From: an uncultured Propionivibrio sp. | GTDB lineage: Bacteria > Pseudomonadota > Gammaproteobacteria > Burkholderiales > Rhodocyclaceae | Assembly: GCA_938040985.1 (NCBI GenBank) | Contig: CALHZD010000141.1 | Location: 1-46,139 of the forward strand | Direction: 5' to 3' | DNA length: 46,139 bases | Shown: in pieces, positions 16,029 through 24,928 of the stretch | Layout: the number at the start of each line of letters is the position of its first letter | Position numbering within the stretch: position 1 is the stretch's first letter | Position numbers and translations under genes: made by a program | The notes under the pieces: generated by a model | What the model saw: the letters and a program-made list of their open reading frames with translations, nothing else | The model's database searches: none | Told to the model about the DNA's origin: nothing

Positions 16029-17915
16029 ATGAGTTATCAGGTTCTGGCGCGCAAATGGCGGCCGAAAACATTTGCCAGCCTGGTCGGCCAGGAGCACGTC
16101 GTGCGGGCGCTGACGCACGCGCTGAATGAGCAGCGGCTACACCACGCCTATCTTTTTACCGGCACGCGCGGCGTCGGCAAGACAACGCTGGCGCGCATTC
16201 TCGCCAAGTCGCTCAATTGTGAAACCGGCGTGACGGCGACGCCCTGCGGTACTTGTTCCGCCTGCACGGAAATCGACAGCGGCCGTTTCGTCGATTTGCT
16301 CGAAGTGGATGCGGCGACTAACACCAAAGTTGATGAAATGCGGCAGTTGCTGGAAAACGCCGTGTATGCGCCGACGCGCGGGCGCTTCAAGGTCTATGTC
16401 ATCGACGAAGTGCATATGCTGTCGAACTCGGCCTTCAACGCCATGCTGAAAACGCTGGAGGAACCGCCGGAGCATATCAAGTTCATCCTGGCGACGACCG
16501 ATCCGCAAAAAATCCCGGTGACGGTCCTCTCGCGTTGTCTGCAATTCAACCTCAAGCAAATGCCGCCGCAGCTTATCGTCGATCACCTTCGCCATATTCT
16601 CGAGGCAGAGGGCATTCCGGCCGAAACAGGGGCGCTGAACCTGCTGGCGCGCTCGGCTTCGGGCAGCATGCGCGATGCGCTCTCGCTGCTCGACCAGGCA
16701 ATCGCACACGGCGCCGGCAAGGTGGAAGAGGCGTCGGTGCGCGATATGCTCGGCGCGGTCGATCTCGATTATCTGTACGACATTCTGGAAACGCTACAGG
16801 CGGGCGATATTGCCGCCACGCTGCACATTGTCGAGGCGATGGCAGCGCGCAGTCTGTCTTTTGACGAGGCTTTGCAGGAGCTGGCCGGGCTGTTCACGCG
16901 GTTGCAGGTCGCGCAACTGGCGCCGTCCGCGATTGCCGAGGATTTACCTGAACGCGCGCGTCTGCTCGATCTGGCGGCGCGTTTCGATCCGGAGTCCGTC
17001 CAGCTCGGATACCAGATCGCCATCCACGGACGGCAGGAATTGCCGCTAGCGCCCGACGAGCGTGCCGGCTTTATCATGACGCTGCTGCGTCTGCACGCTT
17101 TCCGCCCCGTGCAGGCAGGTGATGAGGATGAAAAAGACGCACAGCGGGAAGTAGGCAAAAAAGCGCGCAGGGCACAGGGCGAAGGCCATGCAGACCCGCT
17201 TGAGCGCAAGGATCAGAAAGACGTGTCGCACCGATCCGCCACAGCGACCAGTGCGCCGGCGCGCTTGGAGACGCAGGTTTCTGTTCCTGAAAAAGAGGCT
17301 AACGCATCCAAAAAGAGGAGGGCGCTGAAGCCGTCTTTTGCTCACGACGATGCGCCCTCGGCCGTGACTGACATTTCGGCAGGGCGGGCGGCGCCTACTG
17401 TCACCGCAGTGCGCCCCAGGAAAGAGGGCGAGGCCTCCGAAAAAGTGGCGGCGCTGGAATCGTCCACGGCTCACGAGGGCGCCCCGATGCCGGCTGCTGC
17501 CAGCGCTCCGGCGGTGGAAACGGCAGAGGCGGCGGGTGATTGGGCGACGATTCTGGCTGCGTTGATAGCGTCCGGACTCGGTGGCATGGCGCGCGAGCTG
17601 GCGCAGCATTGCGTCCTGCGCCAGGCGGATGCGGCGGAAATGACGCTGGCGCTGGCGCCGGAACACCGGCATTTACTGATGAAACCGGCACTGGACAAGC
17701 TACAGCAGGCGCTGGACACGTATTATGGGCGCGTCATTCGCCTGCACATCGACGTCGACGCGGTTGCCGGCGATACGCCGGCGGCCGCTGCGCAGAAGCG
17801 TAAACAGGCGCGGCAGGCAAAGGCCGAGGCGGCGATTGCGCAGGACGCTTTTGTGCGCGAAGCCATTGATCTCTTTGATGCAACGCTGGTGGCTTCGTCC
17901 ATCAAACCCGTTTGA
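16029..17915 (+). CDS. dnaX: DNA polymerase III subunits gamma/tau
   Basis: 628 residues. It is the clamp-loader ATPase that links replisome polymerases. Domain I has Walker A GTRGVGKTT at 45-53, zinc cysteines at 64, 73, 76 and 79, Walker B VIDEVHMLS and the sensor LATTDPQKIPVTVLSRC. Domain III ends near 370. A low-complexity linker follows (about 375-500), then a tau C-terminal region from about 500 (GDWATILAALIASGLGGMA). The linker contains a rough internal duplication (EKEANASKKRRALKPSFAHD against KEGEASEKVAALESSTAHEG). An A6G run at 17157-17163 lies where a shorter gamma form could arise by frameshifting. Confidence 0.96.
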   Translation: MSYQVLARKWRPKTFASLVGQEHVVRALTHALNEQRLHHAYLFTGTRGVGKTTLARILAKSLNCETGVTATPCGTCSACTEIDSGRFVDLLEVDAATNTKVDEMRQLLENAVYAPTRGRFKVYVIDEVHMLSNSAFNAMLKTLEEPPEHIKFILATTDPQKIPVTVLSRCLQFNLKQMPPQLIVDHLRHILEAEGIPAETGALNLLARSASGSMRDALSLLDQAIAHGAGKVEEASVRDMLGAVDLDYLYDILETLQAGDIAATLHIVEAMAARSLSFDEALQELAGLFTRLQVAQLAPSAIAEDLPERARLLDLAARFDPESVQLGYQIAIHGRQELPLAPDERAGFIMTLLRLHAFRPVQAGDEDEKDAQREVGKKARRAQGEGHADPLERKDQKDVSHRSATATSAPARLETQVSVPEKEANASKKRRALKPSFAHDDAPSAVTDISAGRAAPTVTAVRPRKEGEASEKVAALESSTAHEGAPMPAAASAPAVETAEAAGDWATILAALIASGLGGMARELAQHCVLRQADAAEMTLALAPEHRHLLMKPALDKLQQALDTYYGRVIRLHIDVDAVAGDTPAAAAQKRKQARQAKAEAAIAQDAFVREAIDLFDATLVASSIKPV

Positions 17916-17983
17916 TGCAAGCATGATATGGACCACAACGTACTATTCATACCCTTCAACATTGCCGATACGAGGTGTACAAC

Positions 17984-18307
17984 ATGATGAAAGGCGGAAT
18001 TGCCGGCCTGATGAAACAGGCGCAGCAAATGCAGGAGAACATGAGAAAGGCGCAGGAGCAGTTGGCGCAGGTCGAGGTCGAGGGGCAGTCCGGCGCGGGG
18101 ATGGTCAAGGTGACGATGACCTGCGCGCATGATGTGCGCCGTGTCGCCATCGACGCATCGGCGATGGACGACCGCGAAATGCTGGAAGACCTCATTGCGG
18201 CGGCATTCAACGATGCCGTGCGCCGCGCCGAACAGATCTCGCAGGAACGTATGGCGGGATTTGCCGCCGGCCTGAATTTGCCGCCCGGTATGAAGTTGCC
18301 GTTCTAA
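17984..18307 (+). CDS. ybaB: YbaB/EbfC family nucleoid-associated protein
   Basis: 107 residues. Small dimeric DNA-binding protein, usually encoded between dnaX and recR, as here. The sequence has the typical Met/Gln-rich N-terminal helix (GLMKQAQQMQENMRKAQEQL), the strand VEVEGQSGAGMVKVTMTC and the C-terminal PPGMKLPF. The start at 17984 follows GAGGTG by six bases; a GTG at 17975 within the same site is less likely. Its stop shares one base with the recR start (TAATG), indicating coupling. Confidence 0.95.
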   Translation: MMKGGIAGLMKQAQQMQENMRKAQEQLAQVEVEGQSGAGMVKVTMTCAHDVRRVAIDASAMDDREMLEDLIAAAFNDAVRRAEQISQERMAGFAAGLNLPPGMKLPF

Positions 18308-18909
18308 TGACCACGGTTTCAAGTCTCGAAGCCTTGATTGAGGCGCTGCGCTGTCTGCCCGGTATCGGGCCAAAATCGGCGCAGCGCATGGCGTATCACC
18401 TGATGCAGCGCGATCGACCGGGCGCGCAGAATCTGGCCGATACCTTGCAACGCGCGCTGCTTGCTCTGCGACATTGCCAGCGCTGTAACACACTGACCGA
18501 AAGCGAGGTGTGTGAGCGGTGCGCCTCGCCGCGCCGCGATCCTTCCCTGCTGTGCATTGTCGAAACGCCGGTTGACATGAACATGATGGAGCAGACGCAA
18601 GCCTATTCCGGTCTGTATTACGTGTTGATGGGGCGGGTTTCGCCGCTGGACGGCGTGGGCCCGCGTGAATTACGGCTGGAGCGTCTGCTGGCGCGCGTCT
18701 GTGATGGTATCGTCAAGGAAGTGATTCTGGCGACCAACTTTACCAATGAGGGTGAGGTGACGGCGCATTATCTGACCGAGATGCTGAAAAGCCGCGCTAT
18801 CCGGGTGTCGCGCATTGCCCGCGGCGTGCCGGTTGGCGGCGAACTGGAATTCGTCGATGCGGGAACACTGGCGCAGGCCTTGCGCGAGCGCCGGGCGTTA
18901 TCGGAGTAG
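18307..18909 (+). CDS. recR: Recombination mediator RecR
   Basis: 200 residues, standard length. It acts with RecO and RecF in loading RecA at single-strand gaps. The N-terminal helix-hairpin-helix has LPGIGPKSAQRMAYHL at 17-32. The C4 zinc finger uses Cys57, Cys60, Cys69 and Cys72 (CQRCNTLTESEVCERC). The Toprim domain follows (LCIVETPVDMNMMEQT, LPGIG-like glycines, ATNFTNEGEVTAHYL). Its start overlaps the ybaB stop. Confidence 0.97.
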   Translation: MTTVSSLEALIEALRCLPGIGPKSAQRMAYHLMQRDRPGAQNLADTLQRALLALRHCQRCNTLTESEVCERCASPRRDPSLLCIVETPVDMNMMEQTQAYSGLYYVLMGRVSPLDGVGPRELRLERLLARVCDGIVKEVILATNFTNEGEVTAHYLTEMLKSRAIRVSRIARGVPVGGELEFVDAGTLAQALRERRALSE

Positions 18910-18959
18910 CCGGCCGGGGTGGTCGTCGAGTCCGCCCGCTGTTCTCGTCCGGCCTACCT

Positions 18960-18992
18960 GCTTCATTTGCCGATAGGGCTGGCGTATAATCG
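18960..18992 (+). promoter_or_regulatory. Possible promoter upstream of sspA
   Basis: A perfect TATAAT lies at 18985-18990, with a poor -35 candidate (TTCATT) about 17 bases upstream. The transcript would carry a leader of about 210 bases before sspA. The leader has no obvious riboswitch or open frame. Confidence 0.35.
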
Positions 18993-19202
18993 GCTCCGGC
19001 CATGGATTGCGGGGTCTCGCATGGCGTTTTATTTTTCGCCGGGTTTCAAGCGTGAGCGCAGAGTTTGATGAGTAGATGAGCGAATGAGCAAAATAGACCG
19101 GCGCAGATAGGCGGCCAGGTTTGCCGTTGCGGTCATTGATAAAGACGGTGAGTGCGCTTCGCAGCCGGCGTTTTCCGGCGTGTTTTTGGGATACGGATAA
19201 CC

Positions 19203-19802
19203 ATGATGATTTTATATTCGGGCACGACGTGCCCGTTCAGCCAGCGTTGCCGCATCGTGCTCTACGAAAAGGGCATGGATTTTCAGGTCGTCGATGTCGA
19301 TCTGTTCGCCAAGGCCGATGACATTGCCGCTGTCAATCCGTACGGTCGGGTGCCGGTGCTCGTCGAGCGGGACTTGGTTTTATATGAGCCGAACATCATC
19401 AATGAGTATATCGACGAGCGCTTTCCGCACCCTCAGCTGATGCCGCCCGATCCGATTATGCGCGCGCGCGCGCGTCAGCTGCTGGTCAGCATGGAGCGCG
19501 AAATATTCGCCTATATCGAGCCGCTGGAAAAAAATAATCTCAAAACCGCGGAAAAGGCGCGCCAGATTATCCGCGAACGCCTGATCGAGATGGCGCCGCT
19601 TTTTGTCAAGCAGAAGCATATGCTGGGCGAGGAGTTCTCGATGCTTGATGTGGCCATTGCTCCCTTGCTTTGGCGGCTTGAACACTATGCAATTGATTTG
19701 CCGAAATCGGCGGCGCCGCTGATGAAATACGCTGAGCGGATTTTCAGCCGTCAGGGATATATTGATGCACTGACGCCTTCTGAAAAGGCCATGCGGCGTT
19801 AA
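19203..19802 (+). CDS. sspA: Stringent starvation protein A
   Basis: 199 residues with a glutathione-S-transferase fold. It binds RNA polymerase and affects stationary-phase and acid-stress transcription. The N-terminal thioredoxin-like part has MILYSGTTCPFSQRCRIVLY and NPYGRVPVLVERDLVLYEPN; the helical C-terminal part has EEFSMLDVAIAPLLWRL. Two adjacent ATG codons (19203 and 19206) could start it; the frame is open back to 19152. sspB follows after 39 bp. In many betaproteobacteria the cytochrome bc1 genes precede sspA, but not here. Confidence 0.95.
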   Translation: MMILYSGTTCPFSQRCRIVLYEKGMDFQVVDVDLFAKADDIAAVNPYGRVPVLVERDLVLYEPNIINEYIDERFPHPQLMPPDPIMRARARQLLVSMEREIFAYIEPLEKNNLKTAEKARQIIRERLIEMAPLFVKQKHMLGEEFSMLDVAIAPLLWRLEHYAIDLPKSAAPLMKYAERIFSRQGYIDALTPSEKAMRR

Positions 19803-19841
19803 GCCTTCGGTACGTATTTTTTTGCAGGAGCCATAGACGCC

Positions 19842-20330
19842 GTGAGCCTTCCGTCAACCCGTCCTTATCTGATTCGGGCGCTCCATGAATGGTGTTGCGA
19901 TCATGGGTTTACGCCCTACATCACCGTTGTCGCTGATGAATGGGCACGCGTGCCGCGCGAGTTCGTGCGTGACGGGCAAATCGTCCTGAACATCGATTAT
20001 GAAGCAACGAACCGACTCAACATCGGTAATGAAGAAATTTCTTTTCAGGCGCGTTTTGGTGGCGTGCCGCGGGATATTCTGATTCCGCTAGGTAATGTTG
20101 TCGCCATTTATGCGCGGGAAAATGGTCATGGCATGGCCTTTGAGTATGAACAAAGCAGCACCGCCCAAGATGGTGCGCAGAAGACGGATCGGAAGACGCC
20201 GTCTGATCGGGAAGCAGATGCTGTTGCGCCTAAATTGACGAGTCATGAAGGCCGGAGCGGTGGCGATGGTGATGATGATGGCGCGCCGCCGCCACCTTCC
20301 GGGCGTCCAAAGTTGCAGCGCATCAAATAA
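19842..20330 (+). CDS. sspB: ClpXP specificity-enhancing factor SspB
   Basis: 162 residues, GTG start at 19842 preceded by AGGAG. It is an adaptor that delivers ssrA-tagged proteins to ClpXP. The folded domain at about 1-105 shows RPYLIRALHEWCCDHGFTPY, VLNIDYEATNRLNIGNEEIS and FQARFGGVPRDILIP. A long charged linker follows, ending in the ClpX-binding tail GRPKLQRIK, comparable to the XB motif of E. coli SspB. It shares a strand and close spacing with sspA. Confidence 0.95.
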   Translation: MSLPSTRPYLIRALHEWCCDHGFTPYITVVADEWARVPREFVRDGQIVLNIDYEATNRLNIGNEEISFQARFGGVPRDILIPLGNVVAIYARENGHGMAFEYEQSSTAQDGAQKTDRKTPSDREADAVAPKLTSHEGRSGGDGDDDGAPPPPSGRPKLQRIK

Positions 20331-20492
20331 GATGGGCAGGGTATTCTCCGGATACCGTCGTATAGCCGCTGCGCTTGCCGGTCGAGGCGCATTATCACCG
20401 TTGCAGAATACGGACAAGCCTCCGGACGCCATGACCGCGATAGCGCGATATGGCAAGGGATTTCTGCTGCGGTAAGCGCCACGGTTGCGGTC

Positions 20493-21830
20493 ATGGATCT
20501 CCTACTGCTGTTTTTTCTGATCTGTATCAATGGCGTTTTCGCTATGTCCGAGATTGCCGTCGTTTCGGCGCGCAAGGCGCGTTTGCAGAAGCTGGCCGAT
20601 GACGGCAGTCCGGGGGCACAGGCGGCATTGGCGCTGAGCAATGAGCCCTCAGGCTTTTTATCGACGATCCAGGTGGGGATTACCACTGTCGGCATTCTGA
20701 GCGGCGCCATCGGGGAAAATACGCTGGCTGCACCGCTGACGGAATGGTTGTCCCAATGGCCGCGGCTGGCACCTTATGCGCGCGGAGTTGCCCTGACAGT
20801 CGTCGTCGTCGCGCTTACCTATTTCTCGATCATCATTGGCGAGCTGGTGCCCAAGCGTCTTGGCTTGCTTGCACCCGAACGGATCGCCGCCCTGATCGCA
20901 CCGCCGATGGGCGTGCTGGCCAAGATAGGCAAACCGCTGGTCTGGCTACTTTCTGCTTCTTCCGGACTGGTGCTGCATCTGCTGGGGGCGCGGCAGCGCG
21001 CTGAACCTCCCGTAACCGACGATGAAATCAACGTGCTGATGGAACAGGGAGCAGAGGCCGGCGTTTTCCACGAAAGCGAACAGACGATCGTTTCTAACGT
21101 GCTGCGTCTGGATGAACAGCGCATTGCCTCGATCATGACGCACCGCAACGATATTTACGCGCTCGACCTGGATGCTCCGGAAGCGCAGATCCGCGCCCGT
21201 GTGGCGGAAAGCCCCTATACGCGTATCGTTGTTTGCCGTGATGATCTTTCTCAGGTCGTCGGTATCCTGCGCACGGTGGATCTGCTCCAGCCGGCGCTGG
21301 CCGGCGAAAAACTCAATATCGAACGCTTTTTGCGTCGGCCGCTGTATGTTCCGGAGGGGGTGACAACAACGCATCTGCTTGAGAATTTCCGCAAGGCGCG
21401 CGAGCAGTGTGCATTGATCGTCGATGAGTATGGCGAGTTGGAAGGGCTGGTGACGCTGACGGACGTATTGACTGCCATTGTCGGTGAAGTGCCGTCTTCA
21501 GATATTGATGAGGAGCAGGAAGCCGTTCAACGGGCGGACGGTTCGTGGTTGATTGACGGTGGTTTGGCCATTGAGCGCGTTAAGCAGCTTTCCGGGATCG
21601 AGGATGACCTGCCTGGCGAAGATGAAAATGCTTTCAACACGCTAGGCGGTTTGATGATGTTCGTGCTCGGTCGCATTCCTATCGCCGGGGATTACTTTCA
21701 GGCGGCCGGTTATCGCTTTGAGGTCATCGACATGGATAAAAACCGTGTTGATAAAGTGCTGCTTTCTCCTTTGCCGCCCGAGTCGGAATCCGCCGCTGAA
21801 GATGCCAGCGGAAAAACGCCGCACGTTTGA
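20493..21830 (+). CDS. CNNM/CorC-type membrane protein with DUF21, CBS pair and CorC_HlyC domains
   Basis: 445 residues. The N-terminal DUF21 membrane domain (about 1-170) has MDLLLLFFLICINGVFAMSE, QVGITTVGILSGAIGE and YFSIIIGELVPKRLGL. Two CBS repeats span about 205-330 (MTHRNDIYALDLD, RIVVCRDDLSQVVGIL, CALIVDEYGELEGLVTL). The C-terminal CorC_HlyC domain spans about 355-430. Relatives (YfjD, YtfL, PaeA) are linked to magnesium, cobalt or polyamine export; the substrate here is unknown. The older name hemolysin is not informative. Start at 20493 is an ATG 162 bp after sspB. Confidence 0.93.
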   Translation: MDLLLLFFLICINGVFAMSEIAVVSARKARLQKLADDGSPGAQAALALSNEPSGFLSTIQVGITTVGILSGAIGENTLAAPLTEWLSQWPRLAPYARGVALTVVVVALTYFSIIIGELVPKRLGLLAPERIAALIAPPMGVLAKIGKPLVWLLSASSGLVLHLLGARQRAEPPVTDDEINVLMEQGAEAGVFHESEQTIVSNVLRLDEQRIASIMTHRNDIYALDLDAPEAQIRARVAESPYTRIVVCRDDLSQVVGILRTVDLLQPALAGEKLNIERFLRRPLYVPEGVTTTHLLENFRKAREQCALIVDEYGELEGLVTLTDVLTAIVGEVPSSDIDEEQEAVQRADGSWLIDGGLAIERVKQLSGIEDDLPGEDENAFNTLGGLMMFVLGRIPIAGDYFQAAGYRFEVIDMDKNRVDKVLLSPLPPESESAAEDASGKTPHV

Positions 21831-21969
21831 CGCGCCTGAAATAAGCATCGTGCACAGAGCAGTTGCGGCGACCGGCTGCCGCCGATAATGCCGATGATCC
21901 TGATCATTAATCAATTCGCTCAATGCGTTTCTTGCGGCTTTCGTGCCGCATCATCTGATTTGCATTTTT

Positions 21970-21990
21970 AAATGATAGAAATTATCATTT
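21970..21990. promoter_or_regulatory. Fur-type palindrome upstream of sitA
   Basis: AAATGATA at 21970-21977 and TATCATTT at 21983-21990 are perfect inverted arms separated by GAAAT. This resembles a Fur box (GATAATGATAATCATTATC) and lies about 75 bp before the metal transporter start. MntR or another Fur-family protein could also bind. It is in the right place to repress sitABCD when metal is plentiful. Confidence 0.65.
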
Positions 21991-22013
21991 CATGCATTAC
22001 TTTTTTAGAAAAG

Positions 22014-22041
22014 TGATTTTCGCCTGATCAACCGAAAATCA
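22014..22041. promoter_or_regulatory. 9-bp inverted repeat in the sitA leader
   Basis: TGATTTTCG (22014-22022) and CGAAAATCA (22033-22041) form a perfect inverted repeat with a 10-base spacer, just before the ribosome site AGGAG at 22054-22058. It could be an operator or an mRNA hairpin. Confidence 0.45.
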
Positions 22042-22065
22042 AAATCAAGAAAAAGGAGTATGTGT

Positions 22066-22971
22066 ATGTATCAATGTATTCGTGCCTGTGCGCGCGTGCT
22101 GATGGCGGTTTCAGCGTTAGCTTTATGCGGGCAGGTATCTGCAAACAGCAAGCCATTTACCGTAGTGACGACGTTCACCGTGATTGCCGATATGGCAAAA
22201 AATGTGGCCGGCAACGACGCCAGAGTGCTTTCCATTACCAAGCCTGGGGCTGAAATTCACAACTACGAGCCAACGCCGCAAGACCTGATCAGGGCGCAGC
22301 AGGCCGATCTGGTTTTATGGAACGGGCTGAACCTGGAGGTCTGGTTCGAGCGCTTTTTCTCGAATGTGAAGAATGTGCCTTCCGTGGTTGTGACCGAGGG
22401 CGTTACCCCCATGTCGATCCGGGGCGGCGAATACGACGGCAAGCCGAATCCGCACGCCTGGATGTCGGTCGCCAATGCACGGATCTACGTCGACAATATC
22501 GAAGCCGCGCTGGCGAAGCATGACCCGAAACATGCGGCCGGTTACCACAGCCGGGCGCAGGCTTACCGGGAAAAACTCAATGCGATGGACGGTGAATTGC
22601 GTAAACGCGTCGAGCGGGTTCCCGCCGAACAGCGCTGGCTGGTGACGAGCGAAGGCGCCTTCAGCTATCTGGCGCGCGACTTGGGATTGCGTGAAGCGTA
22701 CCTGTGGCCGATTAACGCCGAGCAGCAAGGTACGCCGCAGCAGGTTTCCGCGCTGATCGAAACGGTGCGTAAAAACAAGATTCCGGTGGTTTTCAGCGAA
22801 AGTACGGTATCCGACAAACCGGCGAAGCAGGTCGCCAAGGAAAGCGGTGCGCGTTATGGCGGCGTGCTTTACGTAGATTCGCTTTCCGCTGCGAATGGCC
22901 CGGTGCCGACTTTCCTTGATCTTCTGCGTGTGACAACGGACACCGTGATGAAAGGTCTGGAGGCGAAGTAA
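22066..22971 (+). CDS. sitA: Metal (Mn/Fe) ABC transporter substrate-binding protein
   Basis: 301 residues with a signal peptide (hydrophobic core VLMAVSALALCG, cleavage near VSA). Cluster A-I periplasmic solute-binding protein. The four expected metal ligands are visible: His in AEIHNYEPTPQD, His in NPHAWMSVANAR, Glu in VTSEGAFSYLARD and Asp in YVDSLSAANGP. This His/His/Glu/Asp set is typical of Mn2+/Fe2+ binding (SitA/YfeA), not Zn2+ ZnuA, and the His-rich loop of ZnuA is absent. The start at 22066 is seven bases after AGGAG; an ATG at 22060 is too close. It is followed by sitB, sitC and sitD. Confidence 0.92.
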   Translation: MYQCIRACARVLMAVSALALCGQVSANSKPFTVVTTFTVIADMAKNVAGNDARVLSITKPGAEIHNYEPTPQDLIRAQQADLVLWNGLNLEVWFERFFSNVKNVPSVVVTEGVTPMSIRGGEYDGKPNPHAWMSVANARIYVDNIEAALAKHDPKHAAGYHSRAQAYREKLNAMDGELRKRVERVPAEQRWLVTSEGAFSYLARDLGLREAYLWPINAEQQGTPQQVSALIETVRKNKIPVVFSESTVSDKPAKQVAKESGARYGGVLYVDSLSAANGPVPTFLDLLRVTTDTVMKGLEAK

Positions 22972-23162
22972 TGCTGCCTGCTCTTTTCATTCACTGCATA
23001 AAAGGCTATTACTTTGTTTAAAAACAGAGCGCAATTGAAATAAAGGGACTGGAATGAATTTCACGAAGGCGTCATATCGACCGGCTTTTTTAAGGCCTCG
23101 CAATGGCGCTTTGTGGATTCCAGAATTGCCGAGATATTAGTGATGGAATTTACCCGCTGATC

Positions 23163-24002
23163 ATGACCCCGGATGAAATGACCGACACTTCGCTCAATAC
23201 CTCGTTGGAAGTGGCGGATATTGCCGTAACGTATCCGAACGGACACCGCGCTATCCACGATGTATCGTTTTCTTTGCGGGGCGGGGTGACCTGTGCGCTG
23301 GTTGGCGTCAATGGCAGCGGCAAATCCACGCTGTTCAACGCCATTATCGGCATTGTGCATCCGCAGATGGGTACGGTGCGGATCAACGGCTTGCCCGTCG
23401 CGCAGGCGCTGAAACGCAACAGCGTTGCCTATGTGCCGCAGAGCGAGAATATCGACTGGCATTTTCCGATTCTGGTCAAGGATGTCGTCATGCTGGGGCG
23501 TTACGGCCATATGGGGCCGCTACGCCGGCCGCACGATGCCGATCGCGCAGCGGTGCGCGCGGCGATGGAACGCATGGGCATTGCCGATCTCGCCGAGCGT
23601 CAGATCGGCGCGCTTTCCGGAGGCCAGAAAAAACGGGTCTTCCTGGCGCGTGCGCTGGCGCAGGAAAGTCGGGTCATTCTGCTCGATGAACCATTTACCG
23701 GCGTCGATGTGCAAACGGAGTATGCGGTGATGGATCTGTTGCAGGCGCTGCGTGAGCAAGGCTACTTGATGTTGGTTTCCACGCACAACCTGGGGGCGGT
23801 GCCGCGCTACTGCAACGAAGTGGTGCTGCTCAACCGCACTGTCATTGCCTGCGGATCGGTGGCGGATGTGTATACGGTGGACAATCTGGAGCGTACCTTC
23901 GGCGGCATGCTCAAGAATATTGGCCTTGGTGAAACCGCGCCGCAGGTGCGTATTGTCAGCGATGACGAACATCCGGCCGTCTTTTTCGACGGGCAGGCCT
24001 GA
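23163..24002 (+). CDS. sitB: Metal ABC transporter ATP-binding protein
   Basis: 279 residues. It energises uptake by the SitC/SitD permease. Walker A is ALVGVNGSGKSTLFNAI, the Q-loop is VAYVPQSENIDWHFP, the signature is LSGGQKKRVFLARAL, Walker B is VILLDEPFTGVD, and the switch His is in LVSTHNLGAV. The start is not certain: ATG 23163 and ATG 23178 are both possible, neither with a strong ribosome site, and the frame is open back to 23103. A gap of 191 bp separates it from sitA, larger than between the other genes of the set. Confidence 0.92.
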   Translation: MTPDEMTDTSLNTSLEVADIAVTYPNGHRAIHDVSFSLRGGVTCALVGVNGSGKSTLFNAIIGIVHPQMGTVRINGLPVAQALKRNSVAYVPQSENIDWHFPILVKDVVMLGRYGHMGPLRRPHDADRAAVRAAMERMGIADLAERQIGALSGGQKKRVFLARALAQESRVILLDEPFTGVDVQTEYAVMDLLQALREQGYLMLVSTHNLGAVPRYCNEVVLLNRTVIACGSVADVYTVDNLERTFGGMLKNIGLGETAPQVRIVSDDEHPAVFFDGQA

Positions 24003-24040
24003 TGGGCTTTGCCCGGAACGACAGCCTCAGGTGATGCGCC

Positions 24041-24928
24041 ATGAACTTTCTGCTTGAGCCTTTGCACTATGACTTCATGCTCAAGGCCCTGTTTTGCAGC
24101 GCCTTGATCGGTTGTGTCTGCGCGTTGCTTTCGGTGTTTCTTTTGCTCAAGGGCTGGTCGCTGATTGGCGATGCGCTCTCGCATGCCGTCGTGCCGGGCG
24201 TAGCTGTGGCCTATTTGTGGCAGTTGCCCTATGCACTGGGGGCGTTCACTACCGGACTGTTCGCCGCCGCCGCCATGCTGGTGTTGCGGCGTCTGTCCAT
24301 GTTGCGGCAGGACGCGGTGATCGGCTTTGTGTTCTCCGTATTTTTTGCCACGGGTTTACTGATCATTTCGCTATACCCGACGGCAGTGGATTTGCAGGCC
24401 GTGATTTACGGCAATATCCTGGGGATCGCCGACAGTGACCTGTGGCAAATGCTGGCCATTGCCGGCGTTTCCTTATTGATTCTGGCGCTGAAGTGGCGGG
24501 ACTTTATGCTGCTGTTTTTCGACGAAGTGCAGGCCGTGACTACGGGGCTACCGGTGCGCCGCCTGCAATGGCTGTTTTTTGCGCTGGTCAGTGCAGCCGT
24601 TGTGGCCGCCTTGCAGACTGTCGGCGCCATTCTGGTCATTGCTTTGCTGATTACCCCGGGCGCAACGGCTTTTCTGATGACCGACCGTTTCGGCCGCGTG
24701 CTGATCTGCGCGCTGATCATCGGCGTCGTCACCGCCGTTGTCGGCGCTTATGCCAGTTATTTTCTTGATGCCGCAACGGGCGCGGTCATCGTCGTTTTGC
24801 AAAGTTTCTTGTTTATGCTGGCTTTTGTCGTCAAGCACCTTTCCGTACGCCGTGTGGCGCAGACAAGGAACGCTCATCGACTGCAATGCGAAGCGCCCGC
24901 CAAATGCGGGGAGGAGGGCGGCGCATGA
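24041..24928 (+). CDS. sitC: Metal ABC transporter permease, first
   Basis: 295 residues of the ABC-3 family with eight or nine membrane helices. The coupling and family motifs SLIGDALSHAVVPGVAVAY, the tract DAVIGFVFSVFFATG and the C-terminal VIALLITPGATAFLMTDR are present. It forms the membrane channel together with SitD. The C-terminal 30 residues are hydrophilic. Its stop overlaps the sitD start by four bases (ATGA). Confidence 0.92.
   Translation: MNFLLEPLHYDFMLKALFCSALIGCVCALLSVFLLLKGWSLIGDALSHAVVPGVAVAYLWQLPYALGAFTTGLFAAAAMLVLRRLSMLRQDAVIGFVFSVFFATGLLIISLYPTAVDLQAVIYGNILGIADSDLWQMLAIAGVSLLILALKWRDFMLLFFDEVQAVTTGLPVRRLQWLFFALVSAAVVAALQTVGAILVIALLITPGATAFLMTDRFGRVLICALIIGVVTAVVGAYASYFLDAATGAVIVVLQSFLFMLAFVVKHLSVRRVAQTRNAHRLQCEAPAKCGEEGGA

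Noticed and set aside
20331..20492. tRNA gene between sspB and the CBS-domain protein
   Set aside because: Some GC-rich pairing is present, but there is no acceptor/T-arm pattern (no GTTCRANNC). I saw no tRNA or rRNA anywhere in the window.
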